A stretch of 44,040 bases of DNA from an uncultured Prevotella sp. (lineage in GTDB: Bacteria; Bacteroidota; Bacteroidia; Bacteroidales; Bacteroidaceae). Made by a program: the position numbers and the translations under genes. The stretch lies in contig CALEKA010000103.1 in NCBI GenBank assembly GCA_937898715.1, positions 1-44,040 of the forward strand, read 5' to 3'. Shown one piece after another: positions 16,648 through 25,012 of this stretch; the stretch's first letter is position 1, and the number at the start of each line of letters is the position of its first letter. The notes beneath the pieces are model-generated. The model had not been told where the DNA came from. It was given only the letters and a program-made list of their open reading frames with translations, and ran no database searches.

Positions 16648-19600
16648 CTATTTACTTTCTTCCCCCTTCGCAATGAAATACTTGCTGTGCGGACTGCTGA
16701 AGTACAGACCGCAGACGGAGCTTTGAGGATACATAGCACCATTCTCGGTGAGGCGGATGCCGAGGTCGGAGAGATGGAGCAAGGAGGTGACGGGGAATAT
16801 GAGCTGATTGTCGGGCAGGGAAGGGTAGCCCACGGCGGGACGAATGCCTTGGTAGGCAGCTCGGGCAAGGTCGTGGAGCGAAAGTTGTTCGTCGGGAGCG
16901 TAGCCCCATAGGTGCCGGCGCACTTCTTGGTGAAGCCATTCGCTTGTGGCCTCGGCGAGGCGGTCGCCTACGCTCTGGAAGAGCAGGGCGCGATAGTCGT
17001 CAGAGGCAAGTTTCAGAGCTTCAAGCTCTTCCATGAATGAGGGTGAGACGGTGAGGGCAAACACGCCTATATAGTCGTCGAACGGGGCGGGAGCCACGAA
17101 GTCGCAGAGCGAAAGACAAGGCTCGCCCGGCTCGGCAGGATGCTGCTGACGCGGTGTGGGAATCGTAAGGTCGGAACAGGGGCAGCCCTTATCGTGGGCA
17201 TGCCGATGAATCACGATGGACGATTCTGTGCCGTTGGCGCGATAGAAAGCCACTTCGGCTTGCATAGAGTGGCGCGTCTGCAGTTCGTCGAGAAGAGCCT
17301 CGGCATCGCGCTTCACGTCTTCAGCCTCTTGAGTTCCACGCTTCACCTTCCAGAGGTTGAAGAAGTAGATCCAGTTGATAAATGGTCTTACGTCGGCTAT
17401 GGAGATCGGAGCAATCTTACGCATTCCGAGATAGGAGGGGCGGGGGAGCGCTTCCTCTTTCCAGTTTATCTTGAGGCGTTGCTCGAGGGGAGAGAGAGTC
17501 TGCTGTGTGGGAGCGGATGCTGCTGCCTGTGCTGCTTTCTTGGCGTCGTGCTCAGCTACGAGTTGTGCTTGCCGTTTGCGGTTGGCCTCGATGAGCGCTT
17601 CGCGTTCGTTGCTCATGAGCTGCATGGCCAGTACGGCATTGATAGAAGCATCCTTCACGTAGAACACGGGGCCGCGGTAGAGTGGGGCAATCTTGAGCGC
17701 AGTATGCAGTTCGGAGGTGGTGGCACCGCCGATGAAGAGCGGTATGTCAATACCTGCTTTCGCCAGTGCTTCGGCTGTGTGACACATCTCGTCGAGCGAG
17801 GGCGTGATGAGACCGCTTAGGGCAATGAAGTCTACATGACGCTCCTGGGCTTTGTGCACAATGTCTTCGGCAGGCACCATCACGCCAAGGTCGATAATGT
17901 CGAAATTGTTGCATGCCATGACTACCGCTACGATGTTCTTGCCAATGTCGTGGACGTCGCCCTTTACCGTGGCTACCATGTACACGCCATTACTCTGTGC
18001 ACCCTCCTGCTTGCTCTGCTCAATGTAGGGCTGGAGGAAGGCTACGGCTTTCTTCATCGTGCGGGCCGACTTTACTACCTGCGGCAGAAACATCTTGCCT
18101 TCGCCGAAGAGATTGCCCACGATCTGCATGCCCTTCATCAGCGGGCCTTCGATTATCTGAGCTGGAGCGGAGTAGATGCCGAGAGCTTCGGTGAGGTCGT
18201 CTGTGAGAAACTCGTCATCGCCCGTGCGGAGCGATGTGACGAGACGGTCTTCGAGTGGCAGCGTATGGCGGTCGACGCTGGGAGCGTTTGCTCCCTTTGC
18301 TGCCAAAGCATCTTTCTGTTCGAGCAACTTCTGGGCAGCTTCGGTGAGGCATTCTGACGCATCTTCGCGACGATAGAGCACTACGTCTTCAATGCGCTCG
18401 AGCAAGTCGGCAGGAATGTCTTGGTACATCACCTTCGATGCAGGATTGACAATGCCCATGTCCATGCCTTGCTGCATACCATGATAGAGAAAGACGGCAT
18501 GCATGGCTTCGCGCAAGAAGTTGTTGCCACGGAAGGCAAACGAGAGATTGCTCACACCGCCGCTCACGTGGGCTCCGGGCAGATTCTTTCGGATCCATCC
18601 CGTGGCGCGGATGAAGTCGAGCCCATATGCATCGTGCTCCTTCATACCCGTGGCTACGGTGAGCACGTTGGGGTCGAAGATAATGTCGGTGGGGGGAATG
18701 CCTGCTTGCTCGGTGAGTAGGTGGTAGGCACGCGAGCAAACTTCAATCTTTCGATCGTACGACGTGGCTTGTCCCACCTCGTCGAATGCCATCACCACCA
18801 TGGCGGCACCATAGCGATGGATGGTGCGAGCGTGGGAGAGAAACTTCTCCTCGCCCTCCTTGAGCGAAATAGAGTTGACCACGCATTTGCCTTGCACACA
18901 TTTGAGTGCAGCTTCTACCACGGCAAAGCGCGAAGAGTCGATCATCCAAGGGATGCGAGCCACTTCGGGGTCGGAAGCCATGAGCTGAAGGAAGTGCGTC
19001 ATCTCTGCCTCGGCATCAAGCAGACCATCGTCCATGTTGACATCGAGCAGTGTGGCACCATCGCGCACCTGCTTGCGAGCGATGGTGAGCGCTTCGTCGT
19101 ACTGTTTCTCCTTGATGAGACGCAGAAACTTGCGGCTACCCGCCACATTGCATCTTTCGCCCACATTCATAAACATGCCCTTGGTGGGCGAGAAAGCGTC
19201 GAGCCCCGCAAGCCAATCTACGCGTTCGGGAGCGGGCAACTGGCGAGGCGTTTCTCCTTCTGCTCTTTGAGCGATGAGGCGGATGTGGTCGGGTGTGGAA
19301 CCGCAGCAACCGCCCACAATGTTGATGCTTCCATCTTCTATAAAGTGGCCTATGGCATCGGCCATCATCTGCGGTGTCTGTGTATAGTTGCCCTCTTCGT
19401 CGGGCAGACCTGCATTGGGGTGAGCGCTCACGTAGACGGGGGCTTTCTGTGCCAAAGCATGCAGATAGGGACGCATGTCTTCTGCTCCAAACGAGCAGTT
19501 GAGACCCACACTGAGCAAGTCTTCATCGTGCTGGATGGAAGCTAAGAAGGCATCGAGCGTTTGGCCCGAGAGCATACGTCCTGAAGCATCGGCTATGGTA

Positions 19601-20241
19601 GCGCTAAGCATGATGGGGATGCGCCTGCCCGTGCGCTCCTTTACTCGGCGAGCAGCTTCAAGTCCAGCCTTGACGTTAAGCGTGTCGAAGGCCGTCTCCA
19701 TCAAGAATAAGTCTACTCCTTCTTCGGAGAGTACCTGCATTTGCTCCTCATAGGCAGCGCAAAGTTCGTCGAATGTAAGAGCACGGAAGGCAGGGTTCTC
19801 CACATCGGGCGACATGGAGAGCGTCTTATTCGTCGGACCGATGGATGCTGCTACGAAGCGCGGACGTTCGGGCGTGAGCTGCGTCATGCGGTCGGCTTCC
19901 TCGCGAGCGAGCTGAGCTGAGGCACGATTCATCTCTTTCACAAAGGCTTCGGTCTGATAGTCGGCTTGCGAGATGCGCTGTGCATTGAAGGTGTTGGTCG
20001 ATATGATGCCGGCGCCAGCTTCCAGGTATTCGCGATGAATCTGTCTTAACACGTCGGGGCGCGTCAGGGCTATCACGTCGTTGTTGCCCTGAAGTTTCAC
20101 ATCCCAATTGGAGAATATTTCCCCGCGGAAGTCGTCTTCTGTGAGGTGGAAACGCTGAATCATAGTGCCCATAGCACCATCGAGAATCAGAATGCGTTGC
20201 TGCAATTCGCGGCCTATGAGGGTATCGTCTAAAATGGACAT
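16648..20241 (-). CDS. metH: Cobalamin-dependent methionine synthase
   Basis: MetH transfers the methyl group of 5-methyltetrahydrofolate through cobalamin to homocysteine, giving methionine. The 1197-residue protein has all four modules. The homocysteine domain carries zinc cysteines C249 (LNCSFGAE), C312 and C313 (GGCCGST). The pterin-binding domain spans about 350-620. The B12 domain has DVHDIGKN, with H764 as the lower cobalt ligand. The C-terminal reactivation domain has RPAVGYPSLPD starting at R1134, which binds S-adenosylmethionine. A linker near 900 is Ala/Gln-rich. metF lies 151 bases upstream on the same strand, separated by a tandem repeat, and supplies the methyl donor. No cobalamin riboswitch is visible upstream. 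Confidence 0.97.
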   Translation of the reverse strand: MSILDDTLIGRELQQRILILDGAMGTMIQRFHLTEDDFRGEIFSNWDVKLQGNNDVIALTRPDVLRQIHREYLEAGAGIISTNTFNAQRISQADYQTEAFVKEMNRASAQLAREEADRMTQLTPERPRFVAASIGPTNKTLSMSPDVENPAFRALTFDELCAAYEEQMQVLSEEGVDLFLMETAFDTLNVKAGLEAARRVKERTGRRIPIMLSATIADASGRMLSGQTLDAFLASIQHDEDLLSVGLNCSFGAEDMRPYLHALAQKAPVYVSAHPNAGLPDEEGNYTQTPQMMADAIGHFIEDGSINIVGGCCGSTPDHIRLIAQRAEGETPRQLPAPERVDWLAGLDAFSPTKGMFMNVGERCNVAGSRKFLRLIKEKQYDEALTIARKQVRDGATLLDVNMDDGLLDAEAEMTHFLQLMASDPEVARIPWMIDSSRFAVVEAALKCVQGKCVVNSISLKEGEEKFLSHARTIHRYGAAMVVMAFDEVGQATSYDRKIEVCSRAYHLLTEQAGIPPTDIIFDPNVLTVATGMKEHDAYGLDFIRATGWIRKNLPGAHVSGGVSNLSFAFRGNNFLREAMHAVFLYHGMQQGMDMGIVNPASKVMYQDIPADLLERIEDVVLYRREDASECLTEAAQKLLEQKDALAAKGANAPSVDRHTLPLEDRLVTSLRTGDDEFLTDDLTEALGIYSAPAQIIEGPLMKGMQIVGNLFGEGKMFLPQVVKSARTMKKAVAFLQPYIEQSKQEGAQSNGVYMVATVKGDVHDIGKNIVAVVMACNNFDIIDLGVMVPAEDIVHKAQERHVDFIALSGLITPSLDEMCHTAEALAKAGIDIPLFIGGATTSELHTALKIAPLYRGPVFYVKDASINAVLAMQLMSNEREALIEANRKRQAQLVAEHDAKKAAQAAASAPTQQTLSPLEQRLKINWKEEALPRPSYLGMRKIAPISIADVRPFINWIYFFNLWKVKRGTQEAEDVKRDAEALLDELQTRHSMQAEVAFYRANGTESSIVIHRHAHDKGCPCSDLTIPTPRQQHPAEPGEPCLSLCDFVAPAPFDDYIGVFALTVSPSFMEELEALKLASDDYRALLFQSVGDRLAEATSEWLHQEVRRHLWGYAPDEQLSLHDLARAAYQGIRPAVGYPSLPDNQLIFPVTSLLHLSDLGIRLTENGAMYPQSSVCGLYFSSPHSKYFIAKGEESK

Positions 20242-20282
20242 GGAGTAGTTTAGTCTTGTGGCTGGGATAGATGGGATAGAAA

Positions 20283-20372
20283 TTCTAGTGATTATAGTAT
20301 TTCTAGTGGTTCTAGTATTTCTAGTGATTCTAGTATTTCTAGTGATTCTAGTATTTCTAGTGATTCTATATC
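20283..20372. repeat. 18-bp tandem repeat between metF and metH
   Basis: Five head-to-tail copies of TTCTAGTGATTCTAGTAT lie at 20283-20300, 20301-20318, 20319-20336, 20337-20354 and 20355-20372, with one to four differences. They end about 40 bases upstream of the metH start. Each unit contains two CTAG tetramers. Confidence 0.92.
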
Positions 20373-20392
20373 TTCAAAAAAATATCGTTGGC

Positions 20393-21340
20393 TTAGAAGA
20401 CGCCTTCTACGATGCGCTGGGTGGAGAGCGAAGCGTTCATGGTGTAGAAATGCAGACCGGGCACGCCCGCATCGCGTAGCTCGCGACACTGCTGGATGCC
20501 CCATTCTACGCCGAGAGCTTTCACGTCGTCATTGGAATGGCATTTCTCAAATTCTGCCGAGAGCTCCGTGGGGAAGTCGATGTGGAATGTCTTGGGAAGC
20601 ATCGTGCAGTGGTTCATCGTGGTGAGAGGTTTAATGCCGGGAACGACGGGGATGGTAATTCCCTCTGCTCGTAAGCGATCGACGAAGGCAAAGTACTTCT
20701 TGTTGTCGAAGAACATCTGCGTGACGATATACTTCGCACCAGCCTTTACCTTGGCTCGTAGGTGCTCTATGTCGGTGTCGATGTTCATAGCCTCTTCGTG
20801 CTTTTCGGGATAGCCCGCTACGCCGAAGGTGAAGGGAGTGGATAGGGGCTCACACTCTGCACCGCCGAGCAAGTGGCCAGCGTTGAAATCGTTCACTTGG
20901 TGGCAAAGGTCGATGGCATGAGCGTGTCCGCCCGGAGTGGGGATGAAGCGGTTTTCGCCTCGTGCACGGTCGCCACGGAGGAGCAATAGTTCGTCAATGC
21001 CCAAGTAGGAGAGGTCGATGAGTTCGCTCTCGATCTCAGCAGCGGTGAATCCGCTACAGATGATATGGGGCACGGTGCGCAAGCCGTAACGCTCCTTGAT
21101 GGCAGCAGCGATGGCCACTGTGCCAGGACGGTTGCGCACGTTGAGTTTGCGATATGTTCCATCGCCCACTTCGCTGTAGATGGTCTCGGCTCGGTGGGTA
21201 GTGATATTGATATAGGCTGGGTGGAAGGGCATCAAGTTGTCGATTGTGCGATAGATGCTTTCCATGCCTCGTCCGCGCAGAGGCGGGAGTACTTCGAATG
21301 AAAAGTAGGGCTGCTTGGTCATTGTTGAGTTTTTGGTCAT
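20393..21340 (-). CDS. metF: 5,10-methylenetetrahydrofolate reductase
   Basis: MetF reduces 5,10-methylenetetrahydrofolate to 5-methyltetrahydrofolate with FAD and NAD(P)H. The 315-residue length is usual. The start SFEVLPPLRGRGMESIY corresponds to the family SFEFFPPK block, INITTHRAE follows, and the flavin-binding region reads LLLLRGDRARGENRF. FVDRLRAEGITIPVVPGIKPL is also conserved in the family. An alternative ATG six codons downstream (MTKQPYFSF) is equally plausible as the start. It precedes metH on the same strand and likely forms a methionine operon with it. The cell-wall hydrolase gene upstream ends 72 bases before. Confidence 0.95.
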   Translation of the reverse strand: MTKNSTMTKQPYFSFEVLPPLRGRGMESIYRTIDNLMPFHPAYINITTHRAETIYSEVGDGTYRKLNVRNRPGTVAIAAAIKERYGLRTVPHIICSGFTAAEIESELIDLSYLGIDELLLLRGDRARGENRFIPTPGGHAHAIDLCHQVNDFNAGHLLGGAECEPLSTPFTFGVAGYPEKHEEAMNIDTDIEHLRAKVKAGAKYIVTQMFFDNKKYFAFVDRLRAEGITIPVVPGIKPLTTMNHCTMLPKTFHIDFPTELSAEFEKCHSNDDVKALGVEWGIQQCRELRDAGVPGLHFYTMNASLSTQRIVEGVF

Positions 21341-21412
21341 TATAGGTCGCTGGGGCTGTCCTTGGGGTGGTATGATTAATTCTGAAGAATAAAGAGTTAA
21401 TAGAACCGCCCT

Positions 21413-22336
21413 TTATTTAATCTTGATTTCATCGCCTACGCGGAACACGTAGTCGCTCTTGATGGGATTCATCTTGCAGAGCGAACTGAGGCGAATGCCA
21501 TACATCTGTGCAATGCTGTAGAGGCTTTCTCCCTCACGCATCACGTGGTACCGACGCTTCATGGAATGGTCGGCCTTCTTGCGTTTCTTGCCCAGGTAGA
21601 CCACGTTGCCTTGGCGCAGGCGGTAGTTTTGGTCCACGTCGTTGTACTTGCGGAGTTTCTCTTCTTTGATGCGGAAGATGCGGGCGAGCGAAGCGTAAGT
21701 ATCGCCCGAGCGAGCTATCACGTAGAACTGGCCATTGCAGCGACGCACTTCACGGTCGAAGGCTTGTTGCTGCAGTTTCTCTTGCTCCTTGCGCTCTTTT
21801 CGATCTTCTGATTTATGATGGTGGTGACCCTTACCGTCGAAGCGTTGTAGGTCGTATTTCTCTATCAGATTGATAAGCCCCTGAGCATATGTGGGGCTTG
21901 TGGCATAGCCAGCTTGCTTAAGGCCGCGTGCCCATCCTTTGTAGTCGGTAGGGCGGAGGTCGAAGAGGAAGGCATACCGTCGGCCTGTGCGCAAGAACTT
22001 GGAGTGGTCTTCATAACTTTCAGCTACCGAACGGTATACGCGAAACTTATCGTCGGGGCGATCGTCGGCCATGACCATGTAGGGCCCCGTCCATGTGCCT
22101 CCCACCTTGATGCCAAAGTGGTTGTTGCCCTTAGTGGCTAAGCGGCTCATGCCTGCAGCGCTCTCGAGCAGACCTTGAGCCAGCGTGATACTGGCGGGAA
22201 TGCCGTAACGCTTCATCTGATCGACGGCCATGCCGCTATAACGATCTATGTAGCGATCGTAGGCAGAGGTCTGTGCGCTTGCCGTGAGTGTGGTCAGCGT
22301 AGACAGAAGAATGAGTATGATGTTGCGTATTGTCAT
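21413..22336 (-). CDS. Secreted glucosaminidase-family cell-wall hydrolase with two LysM domains
   Basis: From the ATG at 22336 the protein has 307 residues with a signal peptide (MTIRNIILILLSTLTTLTASAQ). A longer frame to 22378 exists, but a TAAATTTG box lies inside it. The enzyme domain is GH73/glucosaminidase-like: GIPASITLAQGLLESAAG carries the likely catalytic Glu, followed by GNNHFGIKV. A basic, Lys/His-rich linker follows. Two LysM repeats then bind peptidoglycan: VIARSGDTYASLARIF and YHVMREGESLYSIAQMYG. It is predicted to cleave glycan strands in the periplasm during growth or division. A second LysM hydrolase lies upstream on the same strand. metF follows after 72 bases, which looks like chance linkage. 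Confidence 0.88.
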   Translation of the reverse strand: MTIRNIILILLSTLTTLTASAQTSAYDRYIDRYSGMAVDQMKRYGIPASITLAQGLLESAAGMSRLATKGNNHFGIKVGGTWTGPYMVMADDRPDDKFRVYRSVAESYEDHSKFLRTGRRYAFLFDLRPTDYKGWARGLKQAGYATSPTYAQGLINLIEKYDLQRFDGKGHHHHKSEDRKERKEQEKLQQQAFDREVRRCNGQFYVIARSGDTYASLARIFRIKEEKLRKYNDVDQNYRLRQGNVVYLGKKRKKADHSMKRRYHVMREGESLYSIAQMYGIRLSSLCKMNPIKSDYVFRVGDEIKIK

Positions 22337-22365
22337 GTTGAAAGTGAAGGTAGGTTGCTGATTGG

Positions 22366-22373
22366 CAAATTTA
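22366..22373 (-). promoter_or_regulatory. Possible -7 box (TAAATTTG) for the glucosaminidase gene
   Basis: On the minus strand TAAATTTG lies 29 bases before the ATG at 22336. It overlaps the upstream ATG at 22378, so it decides for the shorter protein. No TTTG -33 element was found. Confidence 0.48.
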
Positions 22374-22451
22374 CGCATAAATACGTATTCTCGTTGCTCA
22401 GCGCCCTATTTTCTTTAGATAAGCTGACCGCTTTGCTCCTTTTTACTGCTT

Positions 22452-22651
22452 TTATGTAAAAAACGTGCAAGCCGAACGCCATCAAACTTGTTTGAATGGC
22501 TGAGGCGCAGCCGTTTTTATTCAAAAAACGTGCAAGCCGAACGCCATCAAGCTTGTTTGAATGACTGAGGTGCAGCCGTTTTTATGTAAAAAACGTGCAA
22601 GCCGAACGCCATCAAGCTTGTTTGAATGACTGAGACGCAGCCGTTTTTATG
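22452..22651. repeat. Three 65-bp tandem repeats
   Basis: The unit starts AAAAAACGTGCAAGCCGAAC, continues through CATCAAGCTTGTTTGAATG and ends CGCAGCCGTTTTTAT. Equivalent positions are spaced exactly 65 bases apart (22464, 22529, 22594). Copies differ at few positions. They lie just past the terminator of the M23 peptidase gene on the minus strand and upstream of the glucosaminidase promoter. The rest of the gap (22374-22451) holds nothing recognised. Confidence 0.9.
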
Positions 22652-22700
22652 TAAAAAAAAACTGCGATGCATGCAGCGCTTTGCTGTCGTGTATCGCAGT
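22652..22700 (-). terminator. Rho-independent terminator of the M23 peptidase gene
   Basis: Arms ACTGCGAT (22661-22668) and ATCGCAGT (22693-22700) with an inner CAGC/GCTG stem are followed on the minus strand by a run of nine T. It lies 48 bases past the stop codon. Confidence 0.85.
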
Positions 22701-22748
22701 CTTTTAGGGAATGAATGAATAGGGTGTGTGGAGCCCCTCCTTCTTGCT

Positions 22749-23648
22749 TTAATATCGGAGAATCTGTCCTGTGCGCAGATGAGCGCTCGTCGAGAGGCGG
22801 TTGACTTTGGCGAGTTTCTCCTCGCTTATGCCGAGCTTTTCGGCAATAGAGGCAATGCTTTCGCCGCGTTCCACCTTATAGAAGTGGGTGGCTGTCATAG
22901 CTACAGCGTCTTCAGAAGAAGTCTTCTTTGAAGCCAAAAGACCACGTGTGCCGTTGTCGTTCTGACTTTTGTTGAAGGTGTAGAAATCGCCTGTAACGTC
23001 TTGTGCGGGGAAGTTGAAGAGCAATTCGGGATTGATAGGCTCGCCTGCAAGGCGTGTCTCGAAGTGGAGGTGCGAACCGAAGGAGCGACCCGTGTTGCCG
23101 CCCAATCCGATGGGCTCTCCTGCACGTACTACTTGGTCGCCCTTGACGAGTTGCTTTGAGAGGTGTCCGTAGATGGTCTCAAGTCCGTTGTTGTGGCGTA
23201 TTACTACGTAGTTGCCATATCCTCCTTCATCATAGCGTACTACGCGCACTTTGCCGTCGAAGGCTGCCACGATTGTATCGCCTGTGCACACCTTGATGTC
23301 GAGTCCTTTGTGTACGCGCTTGAAGGCGGGGCGATAGCCGAAGCGGCTTGTCACGTTGCGCGAGGGAGTGGGCATGCAGAAGCCACGCAAGTCGATGCGA
23401 TAGGTTTCGGGCACTTCGTCGCGCTTGTAGGGATGAGCGCGATTGGTCACCCAGCTGCTGTATATGTCGCTACTAAGCGAGTTGTTGAGGTCGCGGTCTA
23501 CGGCGCGCTGAATGGCTACAGAGTCTACGGCGCGTAGACGGCGGTCTACGGGGGCTTGACGAGCTATTAAGTCTTGGCAATAAGCCGAGGCGCCCATGCT
23601 GAGCATTATCACGGATAAGGCTGCACGGCGCAGAAAAGTCATATTCAT
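22749..23648 (-). CDS. Secreted M23 peptidase with C-terminal LysM domain
   Basis: The protein has about 299 residues from the ATG at 23648 (a second ATG at 23642 is also possible). It starts with a signal peptide (MNMTFLRRAALSVIMLSMG...). The frame runs back to 23756, but a promoter-like TATATTTG overlaps that position. The M23 domain has HKGLDIKV and, further on, GSHLHFE, which supply the zinc ligands of lysostaphin-type endopeptidases. A single LysM (YKVERGESIASIAEKLG) closes the protein. Predicted role: cutting peptide cross-links in periplasmic peptidoglycan, or activating an amidase if it is of the NlpD/EnvC sort. Its zinc residues look intact, which favours real activity. It has its own terminator, so it is probably monocistronic. 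Confidence 0.9.
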   Translation of the reverse strand: MNMTFLRRAALSVIMLSMGASAYCQDLIARQAPVDRRLRAVDSVAIQRAVDRDLNNSLSSDIYSSWVTNRAHPYKRDEVPETYRIDLRGFCMPTPSRNVTSRFGYRPAFKRVHKGLDIKVCTGDTIVAAFDGKVRVVRYDEGGYGNYVVIRHNNGLETIYGHLSKQLVKGDQVVRAGEPIGLGGNTGRSFGSHLHFETRLAGEPINPELLFNFPAQDVTGDFYTFNKSQNDNGTRGLLASKKTSSEDAVAMTATHFYKVERGESIASIAEKLGISEEKLAKVNRLSTSAHLRTGQILRY

Positions 23649-23753
23649 TGGAGTATAGTTTTTACTGTAGAATGGCCTATATTGTGCGCAAACTTTCTCG
23701 ATTTTCATCAGTATCGGGCTTGACACGGATGCACAAGATTGGCAATTCTGTTG

Positions 23754-23761
23754 CAAATATA
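23754..23761 (-). promoter_or_regulatory. Possible -7 box (TATATTTG) for the M23 peptidase gene
   Basis: TATATTTG on the minus strand lies about 106 bases before the chosen ATG at 23648 and overlaps the longer alternative start. It would give a leader of about 100 bases. No -33 TTTG is clear. Confidence 0.45.
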
Positions 23762-23810
23762 CTACTTTATTGATAAGGTGAGTATGCTTTTTGTGTTAAA
23801 TAATGCTCAT

Positions 23811-24806
23811 TTACAGGAATTTAGCGACGAGACGCACTGCTCGGTTGAAGGCAGTGGGCTGCCCGCTGACGGTGATGAAGAGGTGGGTAGCGGTGGGGAA
23901 GAGGTGGTAGACGGTGCTGACTCCTGCACGCTTTGCACGGCTCACGAAGTCTCGTCCTTGGTCGTAGAGTATATCGTGGCCGGCGGAGATGAAGAGCATG
24001 GGCGGAAGCCTCTTGAGCAGACTATCTGGGGCTAAACCTACTGATACGAGCGGGCTGTGATCTTGGCCTCGAGCGTAAGCTTCATTGAATGCCTCGAGGA
24101 GTTCGGCATCATCGCCGTAGCCTTGAGCATACGTGGTCCATGAGGGAGATGGCTCTGTGAAGAGCTTGATGACGGGGTAGACGGGGATGACGCTGCGCAC
24201 GCCTGATGTAGAGAGCGCCGTGGCTATCGCGAGATTGCCTCCTGCACTGTCGCCACCGATAGAGATGCGAGCTGTATCGCCTCCCCACTCTTGGGCATGT
24301 TGCTTGAGGAATGCAAAAGCCTCTTGACAGTCGGTGAGCGGAGTGGGGTAGGGGTGCTCGGGCGACAATCTGTAGTTGAGAGCCACCACGCAGCATTGGG
24401 CTTCCTTTGCCACGCTCGCACAGAAGCGTGCACAACTGTTGATGCTTCCGAAGCACCATCCTCCGCCGTGCAGGTAGAGCAGTACGGGCATGGCTTCTCG
24501 GCCTTGCTTGGTTGGGCAAAATAGCCGCAGGGTGGGGGTAATGTCGGAGATCGTTACGCCTTCGGGCAGTGTGGGTGCTGTGTTGCGGCTCTTGCGTATG
24601 GCTTCGAGTGGAGCGCAGTCTCCCGCAATGCCTGCTCTTACGGCGAGCATCTGCGTGTGTTGCAGTCCGGGCTTCATGTTGCGCAAGAAGGTCTGCTCTT
24701 CTTGCTGCATCTGTCGTTGCTCGCTACGGCTCGGAAGGGTCTGTGCTCGTAGCGAAAACGGCCATGCACAGAGCATGGCCGTAAGTAAGGTTAGGGGATT
24801 TAGCAT
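23811..24806 (-). CDS. Secreted alpha/beta hydrolase (HSL-type esterase)
   Basis: This 331-residue protein starts with a signal peptide (MLNPLTLLTAMLCAWPFSLRAQ). The oxyanion-hole motif is HGGGW (113-117). The nucleophile elbow is GDSAGG, with Ser187. The likely acid is D278 (AGHDILYDQG) and the base is H308 (ATATHLF reads TATHLF at the site). This is the hormone-sensitive-lipase branch of carboxylesterases and acetyl esterases. Substrates may be acylated sugars or short-chain esters in the periplasm; none can be named from sequence. A tandem AGCATATT repeat lies directly before the start codon, so leader length and expression may vary. It has no clear operon partner. Confidence 0.87.
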   Translation of the reverse strand: MLNPLTLLTAMLCAWPFSLRAQTLPSRSEQRQMQQEEQTFLRNMKPGLQHTQMLAVRAGIAGDCAPLEAIRKSRNTAPTLPEGVTISDITPTLRLFCPTKQGREAMPVLLYLHGGGWCFGSINSCARFCASVAKEAQCCVVALNYRLSPEHPYPTPLTDCQEAFAFLKQHAQEWGGDTARISIGGDSAGGNLAIATALSTSGVRSVIPVYPVIKLFTEPSPSWTTYAQGYGDDAELLEAFNEAYARGQDHSPLVSVGLAPDSLLKRLPPMLFISAGHDILYDQGRDFVSRAKRAGVSTVYHLFPTATHLFITVSGQPTAFNRAVRLVAKFL

Positions 24807-24816
24807 GGGGGTGTCA

Positions 24817-24900
24817 ATATGCTAATGTGTCAATGTGCTAATATGCTAATGTGGCAATATGCTAATATGCTAATATGCTAATATGCTAATGTGCTAATAG
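24817..24900. repeat. Short AT-rich tandem repeat (AATATGCT / AATGTGCT) before the esterase gene
   Basis: About nine 9-base units of the form TGCTAATAT, some mutated to TGTCAATG or TGGCAATA, run from 24817 to 24900. They begin about 12 bases from the esterase start codon. A related array occupies the same position before murF-alr (36953-37001). Confidence 0.88.
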
Positions 24901-24915
24901 CTGGCGCAGTGGGGT

Positions 24916-24945
24916 GCCGACGCGGGACGCGTCGCCCACAGAACT
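24916..24945. repeat. Single GACGCG palindromic repeat
   Basis: GCCGACGCGGGACGCGTCGC with the CCCACAGAACT flank is one copy of the family, in right-arm orientation, between the EttA and esterase genes. Confidence 0.85.
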
Positions 24946-25012
24946 GGGTGAAATTCTGGCTGAGGAGCTGTTGTGAATTCCTCGTCAACCTGTCAACCCG
25001 TCAACCAACCAA

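Noticed and set aside
16317..16868. 183-residue minus-strand frame running out of metH
   Set aside because: Its first half is an alternative frame of metH. Only a middle segment looks peptide-like and is treated as part of the broken small gene at 16348-16603.
18721..19545. 274-residue frame antisense to metH
   Set aside because: Shadow of metH codon usage; no motif, no independent start signal.
21341..21412. Gap before metF considered for a SAM riboswitch
   Set aside because: Only 72 bases with no multi-stem architecture visible.
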